Shown in pieces: positions 25,255 through 33,355 of a stretch of 64,000 nt of DNA. The stretch's first letter is position 1. The number at the start of each line of letters is the position of its first letter. The stretch is taken from the NCBI RefSeq assembly GCF_018122655.1, contig NZ_JAGRQC010000003.1, positions 496,001 to 560,000 of the forward strand. Direction: 5' to 3'. Under the pieces are notes generated by a model, which saw only the letters and a list, made by a program, of their open reading frames with translations, was not told the DNA's origin and did not search any database. Position numbers and translations under genes: made by a program. This DNA is from Stakelama marina. Lineage in GTDB: Bacteria; Pseudomonadota; Alphaproteobacteria; Sphingomonadales; Sphingomonadaceae.

Positions 25255-26271
25255 CTAAAGCCATTTCAGCTTGCGGAAGATCAGCAGCTGGAAACCGAAC
25301 AGGCCGACCAGCAGCGCCACCGTGATCCAGAAGGCATCGCCGTCATTGACGCCCGGCATCCCGCCGACATTGATGCCGAGCAGCCCGGTCACGAACGATA
25401 GCGGCAGGAAGATCGCTGCGACGACCGACAGCATGTACATCGTCTGGTTGGCGCGCGCGGCGGCGCGGCTGTTGATTTCGTCCTGAAGCACGACCGCGCT
25501 CTGCATCGATACGTCGATATCCTCGAGATAGCGACGCAGCCGGTCGATCGTCTCGCGGATGTCGCGGCGATTATCCTCGCTAAGCCAGGGCGGCGCGGTG
25601 CGGCCGATCTCGAGCAGTGCCTCGTGCTGCGGCGACATGTAGCGCTTCAGCGCCAGGCAGTTGCGGCGAATGTCGGCAATCACGTCGAGGATCGCGTCGG
25701 CGTCGGCATCGTCGGCGTCGCCCTCTTCCTCCAGCTCGTCGATACGGTCGTTCATGTCGACGATCGACCGGCTCATCTTCGCGACCGTCTGTTCGACGAG
25801 TTCGGTGACGAGGTCGCCCGCGGTTTGCGGTCCTTCTCCGCCGTCGACATCGGCGAGCACATCGAACGGGGTCTGGAGCCGGCGACGGCGCAGCGTGACG
25901 ACACGGCGCGCATCGGCCCAGATCTGCATCGCCACCATATCCTCGGGCTCGGCTCCGGGGTTGAAGTTGATCCCGCGCAGAATCGTGACCAGCGTTCCGC
26001 CCTCGCGAAAGGCGCGCGGTCGCGTGTCATTGGCCGTCAGCAGTTCGACCGTGGCCTCGGACAGGTGCAGCGCGCTGTCGAGCCAGTCGGTGACCGCGTC
26101 GACCGTACGGTCGAGATGCAGCCACAGCGTCTCCTGCTCATTTTCGGGATGCCAATCGCGCGCCTTGTTCCAGTCGGCCGGTCGCGCACCGCCGGCGCCG
26201 TCGAGTATCCGGGCGAAGATCAGCCCGGTCTGCGGATCGGGTTCGGTCTCGGAGGTGCGCGCGGCGTTCAT
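25255..26271 (-). CDS. CorA/ZntB-family divalent-cation transporter
   Basis: A 338-residue member of the 2-TM-GxN superfamily. A large cytoplasmic N-terminal domain with a long charged helix (about residues 165-270) precedes two C-terminal transmembrane helices. The pore-entrance motif reads GLLGINVGGMPGVND at the end of helix 1, where classical CorA has GMN; GIN with GGMPG fits the ZntB branch. ZntB moves Zn2+ with protons, while CorA moves Mg2+; the substrate is inferred. The C-terminus RKLKWL is basic. I start at the ATG at 26271, since the upstream in-frame codon is TTG. Confidence 0.88.
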   Translation of the reverse strand: MNAARTSETEPDPQTGLIFARILDGAGGARPADWNKARDWHPENEQETLWLHLDRTVDAVTDWLDSALHLSEATVELLTANDTRPRAFREGGTLVTILRGINFNPGAEPEDMVAMQIWADARRVVTLRRRRLQTPFDVLADVDGGEGPQTAGDLVTELVEQTVAKMSRSIVDMNDRIDELEEEGDADDADADAILDVIADIRRNCLALKRYMSPQHEALLEIGRTAPPWLSEDNRRDIRETIDRLRRYLEDIDVSMQSAVVLQDEINSRAAARANQTMYMLSVVAAIFLPLSFVTGLLGINVGGMPGVNDGDAFWITVALLVGLFGFQLLIFRKLKWL

Positions 26272-26302
26272 CGCCAAAGGCTATCTGCAGGCACAGCCGC
26301 GA

Positions 26303-27298
26303 TCAATCGTCCTCGTCCTCGAACCCGACCAGTTCGAGCGCGCGCGCCTTGATCTGATGCAGTCCGCACCAATGGACGAGCGCATCCTCGCGGCCATGCG
26401 TGACCCACACTTCCTTCGGCGCGATCTCCCGGATCGTGCTGGTCAGCTCGTCCCAGTCGGCATGGTCGGACAGAATGACCGGAAGCTCGACATTGCGCTG
26501 CCGAGCGCGCTGGCGGACGCGCATCCAGCCGCTCGCCATCGCGGTGATCGGGTCGGGCAGCCGCCGCGACCAGCGGTCGTTGAGCGCCGAGGGCGGGGCG
26601 AGCACGATATGCCCCCGCATCTCGCCCTTGTCGGCCCCGGTCGCCGGGCGCAGCTCGCCCAGATCGACACCGTGATCGACATACAGGTCGCACAGCCGCT
26701 GGAGCGCGCCGTGGACGTAGATCGGCGCGACATGATCCAGCTCGCGCAGTTCGCGAATGACGCGCTGCGCCTTGCCGAGCGCATAGGCGCCGACCAGCAC
26801 GCAGCGATCGGGATTGGCGTGGAGCGCATCGATCAGCTTGGCGATTTCGTCGCGCGTTTCGGGATGGCGGAACACGGGCAGGCCGAAGGTCGCTTCGGTG
26901 ATGAAGATGTCGCACGAAACGGGTTCGAAGCGCGCGCAGGTCGGGTCTTCGCGGCGCTTATAGTCGCCCGAGACGACCACGCGCTCACCGCGATGTTCGA
27001 GTATGATCTGCGCCGATCCGAGGACATGGCCCGCGGGCACGTAGGTGACATCGACCTCGCCGAGGCGAATCGCTTCGCCATAAGCGACGGGCTTGCCGTT
27101 TTGCGGGCCGTAGCGCGCTTCCATGATCGCCAGCGTTTCGGGCGTCGCCCAGACCGTTTCATGTCCGCCGCGGGCGTGGTCGGCATGGCCGTGCGTGACG
27201 AGCGCACGCGGCTTTGGCGCGGACGGGTCCACCCACGCATCGGCGGCGGGCACGAAGATTCCTTCCGGATGGGGTTCGATCCAGCTGCCAAGCGCCAT
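26303..27298 (-). CDS. Ligase-associated MBL-fold DNA exonuclease
   Basis: A 331-residue metallo-beta-lactamase/beta-CASP-like nuclease. The metal site is in LVTHGHADHARGGH near residue 33-46, with further ligands in YVPAGHVLGSAQI, VVVSGDYKR and VILSDHADWDEL. The C-terminal KEVWVTHGREDALVHW is typical of the family called ligase-associated DNA damage response exonuclease (TIGR04122 as I recall it). It is divergent from the small membrane protein and helicase genes, with 101 bases between start codons. The frame continues upstream to 27433 but that part lacks homology. It works with the ATP-dependent ligase at 13.4 kb, the helicase and PdeM. Confidence 0.92.
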   Translation of the reverse strand: MALGSWIEPHPEGIFVPAADAWVDPSAPKPRALVTHGHADHARGGHETVWATPETLAIMEARYGPQNGKPVAYGEAIRLGEVDVTYVPAGHVLGSAQIILEHRGERVVVSGDYKRREDPTCARFEPVSCDIFITEATFGLPVFRHPETRDEIAKLIDALHANPDRCVLVGAYALGKAQRVIRELRELDHVAPIYVHGALQRLCDLYVDHGVDLGELRPATGADKGEMRGHIVLAPPSALNDRWSRRLPDPITAMASGWMRVRQRARQRNVELPVILSDHADWDELTSTIREIAPKEVWVTHGREDALVHWCGLHQIKARALELVGFEDEDD

Positions 27299-27399
27299 TG
27301 CGCCGATATGGGGTGGCGCGAACGCTTCGCCAGTCGGATCGAAAGCAGCGCCGCAGTGTTGAAAGGAGTGAAAGGCGCAAGGAGCCGAAGGAGAATGTG

Positions 27400-27585
27400 A
27401 TGATTGACCTGGGAAGCCTGTGGGGCCTCGCAACGGTGATCGGCCCGATCGTACTGGCCGCCGTCATCATCTGGGCGATCCTGCACAATCGGACGTCGCG
27501 CGAACAGGATGCCGAAATCGAAGCGGCGACGCATCGCCTGTATGACGAGCAGGACCGCGAAGACAAGCTGCGCGAAAACCTGTGA
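27400..27585 (+). CDS. Small single-pass membrane protein in the DNA-repair cluster
   Basis: A 61-residue protein: one hydrophobic helix (LATVIGPIVLAAVIIWAIL, about 9-28) then a charged, probably helical tail rich in glutamate, aspartate and arginine (EQDAEIEAATHRLYDEQDRED). Coding is supported by an excellent ribosome binding site (AAGGAG) and by third-position GC bias. It is the first gene of a plus-strand run that continues with the helicase 17 bases later. I do not recognise a family. The topology is likely N-out, with a cytoplasmic tail that could recruit a partner; that is inference. Confidence 0.7.
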   Translation: MIDLGSLWGLATVIGPIVLAAVIIWAILHNRTSREQDAEIEAATHRLYDEQDREDKLRENL

Positions 27586-27602
27586 CGCGCTAGACGGGCG
27601 GA

Positions 27603-30026
27603 GTGGACGCACCCGCCGACATCATCGAATCGCTGCCGCCATCGCTTCGCGAATGGTTCGCCGAACGCGGCTGGCGGCCACGCCGACACCAGATCGAGAT
27701 GCTGGAGGCGGCGCGTGCCGGGCGACATGCGCTGCTCGTCGCGCCGACCGGTGCGGGCAAGACGCTGGCGGGCTTTCTGCCTACGCTCGCCGACTTGATC
27801 GAAAGTCCCGCCGAGGGGCTGCACACGCTTTACGTATCGCCGCTCAAGGCGCTCGCGATCGACGTGCAGCGCAACCTGATGGCGCCTATCGAGGAGATGG
27901 GCCTCGATATCCGCGTCGAGGCGCGCAGCGGCGACACGCCGTCGGATCGCAAGAAACGCCAGCGCGCGCGACCGCCGCAGATCCTGCTGACGACGCCCGA
28001 ATCGCTCAGCCTGCTCCTGTCCTATCCCGACAGTTTCACGCTATTCGAAAATCTGCGCACCGTCGTCGTTGACGAGGTCCATGCCTTTGCCACGCAGAAG
28101 CGCGGCGACCTGCTCTCGCTCTCGCTCGCGCGGTTGCAGCATATCGCGCCGACGCTGCGCCGCGTCGCGCTGTCGGCAACGGTGGCCGATCCCGACGGCT
28201 ACCGCGCATGGCTGGCACCCGATGGCGATATCGACAGCGTCGAGAAGGTGCTTGGCGAAGCGGGCGCCGATCCGGATATCTCCATCCTGCTTCCCGAGGG
28301 GCGCGTGCCCTGGTCGGGCCATTCGGGCCGCTATGCCGCGCCGCAGGTCATGGCCGAGATCGAGACGCACCGCACGACGATCGTGTTCTGCAACACCCGC
28401 GGCCTCGCCGAACTGATCTTCCAGGATTTGTGGAAGGCAAACGAGATGGGGCTGCCGATCGGTGTCCATCACGGCAGCCTGTCGAAGGAGGCGCGGCGCA
28501 AGGTCGAGGCGGCGATGGCGGCGGGCAAGTTGCGCGGGCTGGTCGCGACGGCGAGCCTCGACCTCGGCGTCGACTGGGGCGATGTCGACTGCGTGATCCA
28601 GATGGGCGCGCCCAAGGGATCGTCGCGATTGCTGCAGCGGATCGGCCGCGCCAATCACCGGCTCGACGAGCCGTCGGAGGCGGTTCTCGTTCCGGGCAAC
28701 CGCTTCGAGTATCTGGAAGCGCGCGCGGCGCTTGATGCGGTAGAGGCGGGCGAACTCGATCCCGATATTTTCCGCCCCGGCGGGCTCGACGTTCTCGCGC
28801 AGCATTTGATGGCGTGTGCCTGCGCAGCGCCGTTCGATGCTGCGGAAATGCTGCGGCAGGTTCGTGCAGCATTGCCCTATTCGGCGCTCACGCAAGAAGC
28901 CTTCGATCGCGTGCTCGGCTTCATCGAAGATGGCGGCTATTCGTTGAAGGCGTATGACCGGTTCAAGCGGCTGACGCACGGTGCCGACGGGCTGTGGCGC
29001 GTCAGCCATCCGCGCTTTGTCACGCAGCATAGAATGAACGCCGGCATCATCGTCGATGCGCCGACGCTCGACGTGCGGTTCAAAAATGGGCGCAAGCTGG
29101 GCACGGTCGAGGAATATTTCGCCGCGCAGCTTTCGCCGGGCGACACGTTCTTCTTTGCGGGCATGAGCCTCGAGGTCGAGCGGATCGACGTCACCGATCT
29201 CGTCGTGCGGGCGACCGCCAGGTCGGCGCGCATCCCGACCTATGTCGGCGCGCGGATGCCGCTGTCGACCAATCTCGCGCGGCGCGTGCGCACGCTGATG
29301 CACGACCGCGACCAGTGGGCACGCTTTCCCGGGGATGTTCGCGAATGGCTCGAGGTACAGCAACGGCGATCGGTGCTGCCCGCTCCCGACCAGCTGCTCG
29401 TCGAGACGTTCCCGCACGAGGGGCGACATTACATGGTCGCGTACAGTTTCGAGGGGTGGAACGCGCACCAGTCGCTCGGCATGCTCATCACCCGGCGAAT
29501 GGAAAGCCAGGGGCTGAAACCGCTCGGCTTCGTGTCGAGCGACTATGCGCTCGCCTGTTATGGGCTCGAACCGGTCGAGGACCCGGCGGCGCTGTTCTCG
29601 CCCGATATCCTGGAGCATGAATTTGTCGAATGGGTGCAGGGCTCTGCGCTCCTGAAACGCGCGTTCCGCGAGGTTGCGGTTATCGGCGGGCTCGTCGAGC
29701 GACAGCATCCGGGCAAGCGCAAGTCGGGCAAGCAGGTGACCTTTTCCACCGACCTGATCTACGACGTGCTGCGCCGCTACGAACCCGACCACCTGTTGCT
29801 GCGCGCAGCATGGGCCGATGCCCGCGCACGGATGACCGATGTCGGCCGGCTGGCCGATCTGCTCGACCGCGCGGGCGGTACGATGCTGCACAAACGGCTC
29901 GACCGGATCAGTCCGCTCGCGGTGCCGGTGCTCGTGCTGATCGGGCGTGAAAATGTTGCGCAGGGAAGCGCCGAGGATGCGCTGCTGTCCGAGGCCGAAC
30001 TGCTCGCCGCGGCTGCGATGGAATAG
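27603..30026 (+). CDS. Ligase-associated DEXH-box DNA helicase (Lhr-like)
   Basis: An 807-residue superfamily 2 helicase. Walker A is APTGAGKT at 47-54, the DEXH box is DEVH at 157-160, motif III is ALSATV, motif V region is LVATASLDLGVDWGDVD, and motif VI is QRIGRANHR. A winged-helix and Lhr-core C-terminal part follow (residues about 400-800). This is the TIGR04121-type helicase that partners the ATP-dependent ligase, exonuclease and PdeM in DNA-damage repair. The start is GTG with no strong ribosome binding site, so it may be translated by coupling to the small gene upstream. Confidence 0.94.
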   Translation: MDAPADIIESLPPSLREWFAERGWRPRRHQIEMLEAARAGRHALLVAPTGAGKTLAGFLPTLADLIESPAEGLHTLYVSPLKALAIDVQRNLMAPIEEMGLDIRVEARSGDTPSDRKKRQRARPPQILLTTPESLSLLLSYPDSFTLFENLRTVVVDEVHAFATQKRGDLLSLSLARLQHIAPTLRRVALSATVADPDGYRAWLAPDGDIDSVEKVLGEAGADPDISILLPEGRVPWSGHSGRYAAPQVMAEIETHRTTIVFCNTRGLAELIFQDLWKANEMGLPIGVHHGSLSKEARRKVEAAMAAGKLRGLVATASLDLGVDWGDVDCVIQMGAPKGSSRLLQRIGRANHRLDEPSEAVLVPGNRFEYLEARAALDAVEAGELDPDIFRPGGLDVLAQHLMACACAAPFDAAEMLRQVRAALPYSALTQEAFDRVLGFIEDGGYSLKAYDRFKRLTHGADGLWRVSHPRFVTQHRMNAGIIVDAPTLDVRFKNGRKLGTVEEYFAAQLSPGDTFFFAGMSLEVERIDVTDLVVRATARSARIPTYVGARMPLSTNLARRVRTLMHDRDQWARFPGDVREWLEVQQRRSVLPAPDQLLVETFPHEGRHYMVAYSFEGWNAHQSLGMLITRRMESQGLKPLGFVSSDYALACYGLEPVEDPAALFSPDILEHEFVEWVQGSALLKRAFREVAVIGGLVERQHPGKRKSGKQVTFSTDLIYDVLRRYEPDHLLLRAAWADARARMTDVGRLADLLDRAGGTMLHKRLDRISPLAVPVLVLIGRENVAQGSAEDALLSEAELLAAAAME

Positions 30027-30090
30027 CTTCGCGGACCGCAAAGTCGCCGGTCAAATTGCGAAATGGCACATTTTGTGTTATCATTTTTCA

Positions 30091-31059
30091 ATGTTGAAGG
30101 CGCTTATGATATTACCTTGCGCCGCGTTGCTTTCGGCGCAATCCTTGCCAGCCACACATTCCGGTGATGGATCGGCAAGCGCGCGACCATCGCCCGAACT
30201 TCGCCAGATGTTGTCCGATGCGGCGCTGCTGACGCTGGGTGAAAACCAGCGGCGGATGACCGTGCCCGTTTCGATCAACGGCGAGGGGCCATATCCCTTC
30301 GTCATCGACACGGGCGCCGAGCGCACGGTTATTTCGCGGCAACTTGCCACGGTGCTGGGGCTCAAGTCGGGGCCGCGCGTCACGCTGGCGGCGATGAGCG
30401 GCCGACAGGTTGTCGGCACCTATGTTGTGCCCGAATTGTCCGTCGAGCGGCTGTCTGATTTTGCCGGCCTGGCCGCGCCGGGGCTCGACAAATACGACCT
30501 GGGGGCACACGGGCTGCTCGGCCTCGACGTGCTCGAGGGACATCTGATCCGCTTCGACTTTGCCCGGCGCGAAATGTCGGTTCGCGATTCGCCGCGCCGC
30601 CGTGTGCTGCGTCATTCGTCCGATGAGATCGTGGTCACGGCACGGCGCTATCATCACCGGCTCGTGCTGACCGATGCCGAATATCGCGGTCATGCCATCC
30701 GGGTGCTGATCGACACCGGATCGGTCATCAGCGTTGGAAATCCCGCCTTTCAGCGCCTGGTCGAGAGGAGTCGCAGCATCGCCAACCCGTTGACGGTGCT
30801 GAGCGTGACCGGCGATCGCGTGGAGGCGCAGTTGTCACTCGTCGACGGGGTGAAGATCGGCAGCGTCCGCTATAAATCACTGCCGGTGGCATTCTCGCCG
30901 CAACCGCCCTTCGACACCTTCGCCCCGGGGGACAGGCCGGTCCTGATCCTCGGCATGGACGCGCTGCGGATTTTCTCGCAGGTCGATATCGACTTCACCA
31001 ATTCGCGGATCGTGTTTCATATGCCCGATCCCGATTATGTGCCGCCTGTGTGGTGGTAG
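30091..31059 (+). CDS. Retropepsin-like aspartic protease with two DTG lobes
   Basis: A 322-residue exported or membrane-tethered protein; the N-terminus (MLKALMILPCAALLSAQSLPA) looks like a signal peptide, possibly with a lipobox-like cysteine at 10. Lobe 1 has FVIDTGAERTVIS with Asp73-Thr-Gly and, later, GLLGLDVL. Lobe 2 has VLIDTGSVISVGN with Asp208-Thr-Gly and LILGMDALRIF. Each lobe therefore has the D-T-G and hydrophobic-hydrophobic-Gly pair of the retropepsin fold, and the two could form one active site without dimerising. The start lies 65 bases after the helicase stop, in a relatively AT-rich spacer. Substrate unknown. Confidence 0.85.
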   Translation: MLKALMILPCAALLSAQSLPATHSGDGSASARPSPELRQMLSDAALLTLGENQRRMTVPVSINGEGPYPFVIDTGAERTVISRQLATVLGLKSGPRVTLAAMSGRQVVGTYVVPELSVERLSDFAGLAAPGLDKYDLGAHGLLGLDVLEGHLIRFDFARREMSVRDSPRRRVLRHSSDEIVVTARRYHHRLVLTDAEYRGHAIRVLIDTGSVISVGNPAFQRLVERSRSIANPLTVLSVTGDRVEAQLSLVDGVKIGSVRYKSLPVAFSPQPPFDTFAPGDRPVLILGMDALRIFSQVDIDFTNSRIVFHMPDPDYVPPVWW

Positions 31060-31103
31060 CCTTGGGCCTTGACCGCTGACCGTGCGCGAACGATAGCGGT
31101 GCC

Positions 31104-31766
31104 ATGGTTCCCCTTTCGTTCGCTGGTCGCGACTTTGCGGCACGTACCGACGGCACGCTGTTCTGGCCGCAGCGGCGTGCGCTGCTGGTCGCGGACCTCC
31201 ATTTCGAAAAGGCGAGCTGGTTCGCGCGGCATGGCCAGATGCTTCCGCCCTATGACAGCATGGCCACGCTTCGCATGCTTGCCGCAGCGGTAGAGGCCGT
31301 GGACGCTCGCGAGGTCTGGTGCCTGGGCGACAGTTTTCACGACAGGGCGGGCAGCGCGCGGATGCGCGCCGAAGCGCGGGATGCGTTGCACGACCTGACG
31401 CGCAGCGTGCGCTGGACCTGGATCAGCGGCAACCATGACGCGGTATATGAGGACAGGCTGGGCGGAGACGTCGTGACGGAGGCGGAGGTCGATGGCCTCA
31501 TCCTGCGCCACCAGGCCGAACCGGCCGAGGCGCGGCCCGAATTGTCGGGGCATTTCCACCCCAAGATCCGCGTTCGTGCGCGCGGCCGATCGGTGGCGCG
31601 CAGATGTTTTCTGGCCAGTCAGAGCAAGCTGATCCTGCCTGCCTTCGGGTCGCTGACCGGCGGACTCGACGCCGCGCATCCCGAAATCATCCGTGCGATC
31701 GGCCGGTCGGCAGAAGCACTGATCGCGCTGGACGACCGGTTGCTGCGGTTTCGCGTTGCCGCCTGA
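31104..31766 (+). CDS. pdeM: Ligase-associated metallophosphoesterase PdeM
   Basis: A 220-residue calcineurin-like phosphoesterase that, in the family literature, acts as a DNA endonuclease/phosphodiesterase in the ligase-associated repair module (TIGR04123 as I recall it). The dinuclear metal site is complete: LLVADLHFEK near residue 28, VWCLGDSFHD near 72, ISGNHDAVY near 108 and ELSGHFHPKI near 146. It follows the aspartic protease gene after 44 bases and converges on a head-GIN gene with 9 bases between stops. Confidence 0.93.
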   Translation: MVPLSFAGRDFAARTDGTLFWPQRRALLVADLHFEKASWFARHGQMLPPYDSMATLRMLAAAVEAVDAREVWCLGDSFHDRAGSARMRAEARDALHDLTRSVRWTWISGNHDAVYEDRLGGDVVTEAEVDGLILRHQAEPAEARPELSGHFHPKIRVRARGRSVARRCFLASQSKLILPAFGSLTGGLDAAHPEIIRAIGRSAEALIALDDRLLRFRVAA

Positions 31767-31775
31767 GATGCGGGC

Positions 31776-32486
31776 CTAGCGCTCCATCCGGTCGCAATGC
31801 ACCGGTCCCGGGCCGCGGATGGTGCAGCTCGCATTGCCGGTGACGGTTATCGAGCCAAGCCCGGTGGCGGTGATGTTCGCGCTCCGCTCGGCATGGAAAT
31901 CGCTTTGCCCGGGCCCGTCCGAACTGACCGTCAGATCGGATACCACAAGGTCGGCTGCGTCGATGCTTCCGGTGCCGCTGTTGGTGAAGCGCGCCTGGTG
32001 AACCTTGCCCGAAAGCGCCAGTGCGCCCGACCCCGCGAGCACGGCGGTAAGCTGATCGGCATCGACCTTGCCGATATTCAGCCGCCCCGATCCGGTTACC
32101 GTCAGCGCGACCGACTGGCCCGTCAGCATGTCGAGATCGAGCGTACCGCCGCCGATGACGCTTGCTGCGTGAACCTCCGGCGTGGTGGCGGTGATGACCG
32201 GCGGCTGATGGCGCTCGCCGGGCCAGCCGCCCCATTGGTTGAGGCTGGGCGCGACGATCAGTGTCCGCCCTTCGACATGAACATCGACCGCCTCTATCGC
32301 GCGCACATCGCCGGAAACGGTGGCGCCGGAGCCGCTTCCCGTCGTCAGGTGGACCTCGAACGGCCCATCGACGCGAATGCTGTCGAAGGTCGAGAGCATG
32401 ATCGTGCGATCGCGCGCTCCCGCGCTGGCGGGCACGAGCAGCAACAGCGCTGCGAGCAGGAGGCGGATCGGCATGGTCGCCGGCAT
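31776..32486 (-). CDS. Exported head-GIN domain (DUF2807) protein
   Basis: A 236-residue exported protein with a signal peptide ending at PASAGA-RD and a right-handed beta-helix-like domain of DUF2807 type. The repeated pattern VTGSGRLNIGKV, LAGSGALALSG, NSGTGSIDAADL and GLGSITVTGNA marks successive coils. It ends with a cysteine pair (CTIRGPGPVHC). ATG codons at 32486 and 32474 are both possible; neither has a clear ribosome binding site. It follows a paralogous head-GIN lipoprotein by about 28 bases on the same strand, so the two are likely cotranscribed and are an old duplication. The biochemical role is unknown. Confidence 0.8.
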   Translation of the reverse strand: MPATMPIRLLLAALLLLVPASAGARDRTIMLSTFDSIRVDGPFEVHLTTGSGSGATVSGDVRAIEAVDVHVEGRTLIVAPSLNQWGGWPGERHQPPVITATTPEVHAASVIGGGTLDLDMLTGQSVALTVTGSGRLNIGKVDADQLTAVLAGSGALALSGKVHQARFTNSGTGSIDAADLVVSDLTVSSDGPGQSDFHAERSANITATGLGSITVTGNASCTIRGPGPVHCDRMER

Positions 32487-32514
32487 CGCATCGAAGCGAA
32501 GCCGGCGCAAGCAA

Positions 32515-33231
32515 CTATGCTCCGCAGCGGATATCGCCCGATCCCATCTTGTGCTTCGTGCAGCGCGCGCCGGGTCCCAGATCGACATCGCCCGATCCCA
32601 TCACCGACACCGTGGCCGGGCCATCTACGATCGCGGTCGCGTCGCCCGATCCGGCAATCGAGACCGTGGCCGAGGATGCCTTCAGGTCGCGCGCGCGGAC
32701 ATCGCCCGACCCCTGGATGGAAATCGACAGATCATCCGCCCTGCCGGCCGCCGACAGTGAGCCCGAACCCGCGATCGAAAGCGCAACGCGGCCACCCTCG
32801 ACCATCCCGACGGCAAGGTCGCCCGACCCCGCGATCGAGCCGTTGAAATCGCCCTGGGCGCGGTCGACGGTCATATCGCCCGACCCGTCGATCGCTGCGC
32901 CGTGGAGTTCGGGCATCGTGACGCGCACCGTCGCGCTTCCGCGCGATCCCCAGCTCCAGCCGCTGTTGCGCTTCGTGCCGATGGTCAGAACGCCGTCATC
33001 GACCTTGACCTCCAGTCGCTCGATCGCCTTTTCGGAGCCCGTGGCGTGGATCGAAAAGTCCTTGCCGGTCGAAATTTCCACATTGTCGGACCCGCGCAGC
33101 CTGACCGCGTCGAACCCGTTCGCCGAATAGGTGCGCGAGATTTTCGCCCCCGCGCTTTCGGCGCCTCCGCTGTTGCCGATCGTTCCGCAAGCCGCGAGCG
33201 GCAGGAACAGGACTGTGATCGCACGGCGCAT
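32515..33231 (-). CDS. Head-GIN domain (DUF2807) lipoprotein
   Basis: A 238-residue lipoprotein: the signal peptide ends in LPLAAC, cysteine near residue 15. The body is a DUF2807 beta-helix with GSGD recurring about every 20 residues (DGSGDMTVD, AGSGDLAVG, AGSGSLSAAG, QGSGDVRAR, AGSGDATAI, MGSGDVDLG, MGSGDIRCG). The ATG is fixed by a very strong ribosome binding site (AAGGGAGGT) seven bases upstream. A promoter and a 7-base-arm palindrome overlap just before it, so expression is probably repressor-controlled. It is the first gene of a two-gene operon with a shorter paralogue. Confidence 0.85.
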   Translation of the reverse strand: MRRAITVLFLPLAACGTIGNSGGAESAGAKISRTYSANGFDAVRLRGSDNVEISTGKDFSIHATGSEKAIERLEVKVDDGVLTIGTKRNSGWSWGSRGSATVRVTMPELHGAAIDGSGDMTVDRAQGDFNGSIAGSGDLAVGMVEGGRVALSIAGSGSLSAAGRADDLSISIQGSGDVRARDLKASSATVSIAGSGDATAIVDGPATVSVMGSGDVDLGPGARCTKHKMGSGDIRCGA

Positions 33232-33245
33232 TGCAACCTCCCTTA

Positions 33246-33267
33246 GTGTATTGCACCAATAATACAC
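33246..33267 (-). promoter_or_regulatory. Palindromic operator candidate upstream of the head-GIN operon
   Basis: GTGTATT-N8-AATACAC, perfect 7-base arms. It covers the -10 hexamer and the expected transcription start of the promoter at 33259-33286 and ends 15 bases before the start codon. The TGTATT/AATACA arms are of the kind bound by small dimeric repressors of PadR or GntR/YtrA type; no such gene is adjacent. Confidence 0.6.
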
Positions 33268-33286
33268 ATAAATTTGGTCGCTGCAA
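33259..33286 (-). promoter_or_regulatory. Promoter of the head-GIN operon
   Basis: On the minus strand TTGCAG (33286-33281), a 16-base spacer, then TATTAT (33264-33259), a good sigma-70 type match. The start of transcription would fall near 33252, giving a leader of about 20 bases that contains the strong ribosome binding site. Confidence 0.55.
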
Positions 33287-33301
33287 TCCCGCCCGAATGC
33301 A

Positions 33302-33331
33302 AAAGGGGCGGCCGTTTCCGACCGCCCCTTT
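33302..33331 (-). terminator. Intrinsic terminator after carD
   Basis: A 10-pair perfect stem, AAAGGGGCGG with CCGCCCCTTT, around a 10-base loop, with A/T runs on both ends. It lies 25 bases beyond the carD stop and isolates carD from the head-GIN promoter. Confidence 0.85.
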
Positions 33332-33355
33332 CTCGAGTGCGGATGCACCGTGCCG

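Noticed and set aside
28041..30041. A 666-codon open frame opposite the DEXH helicase
   Set aside because: Antisense shadow in GC-rich sequence; composition is Arg/His/Gln-rich and no domain is visible.
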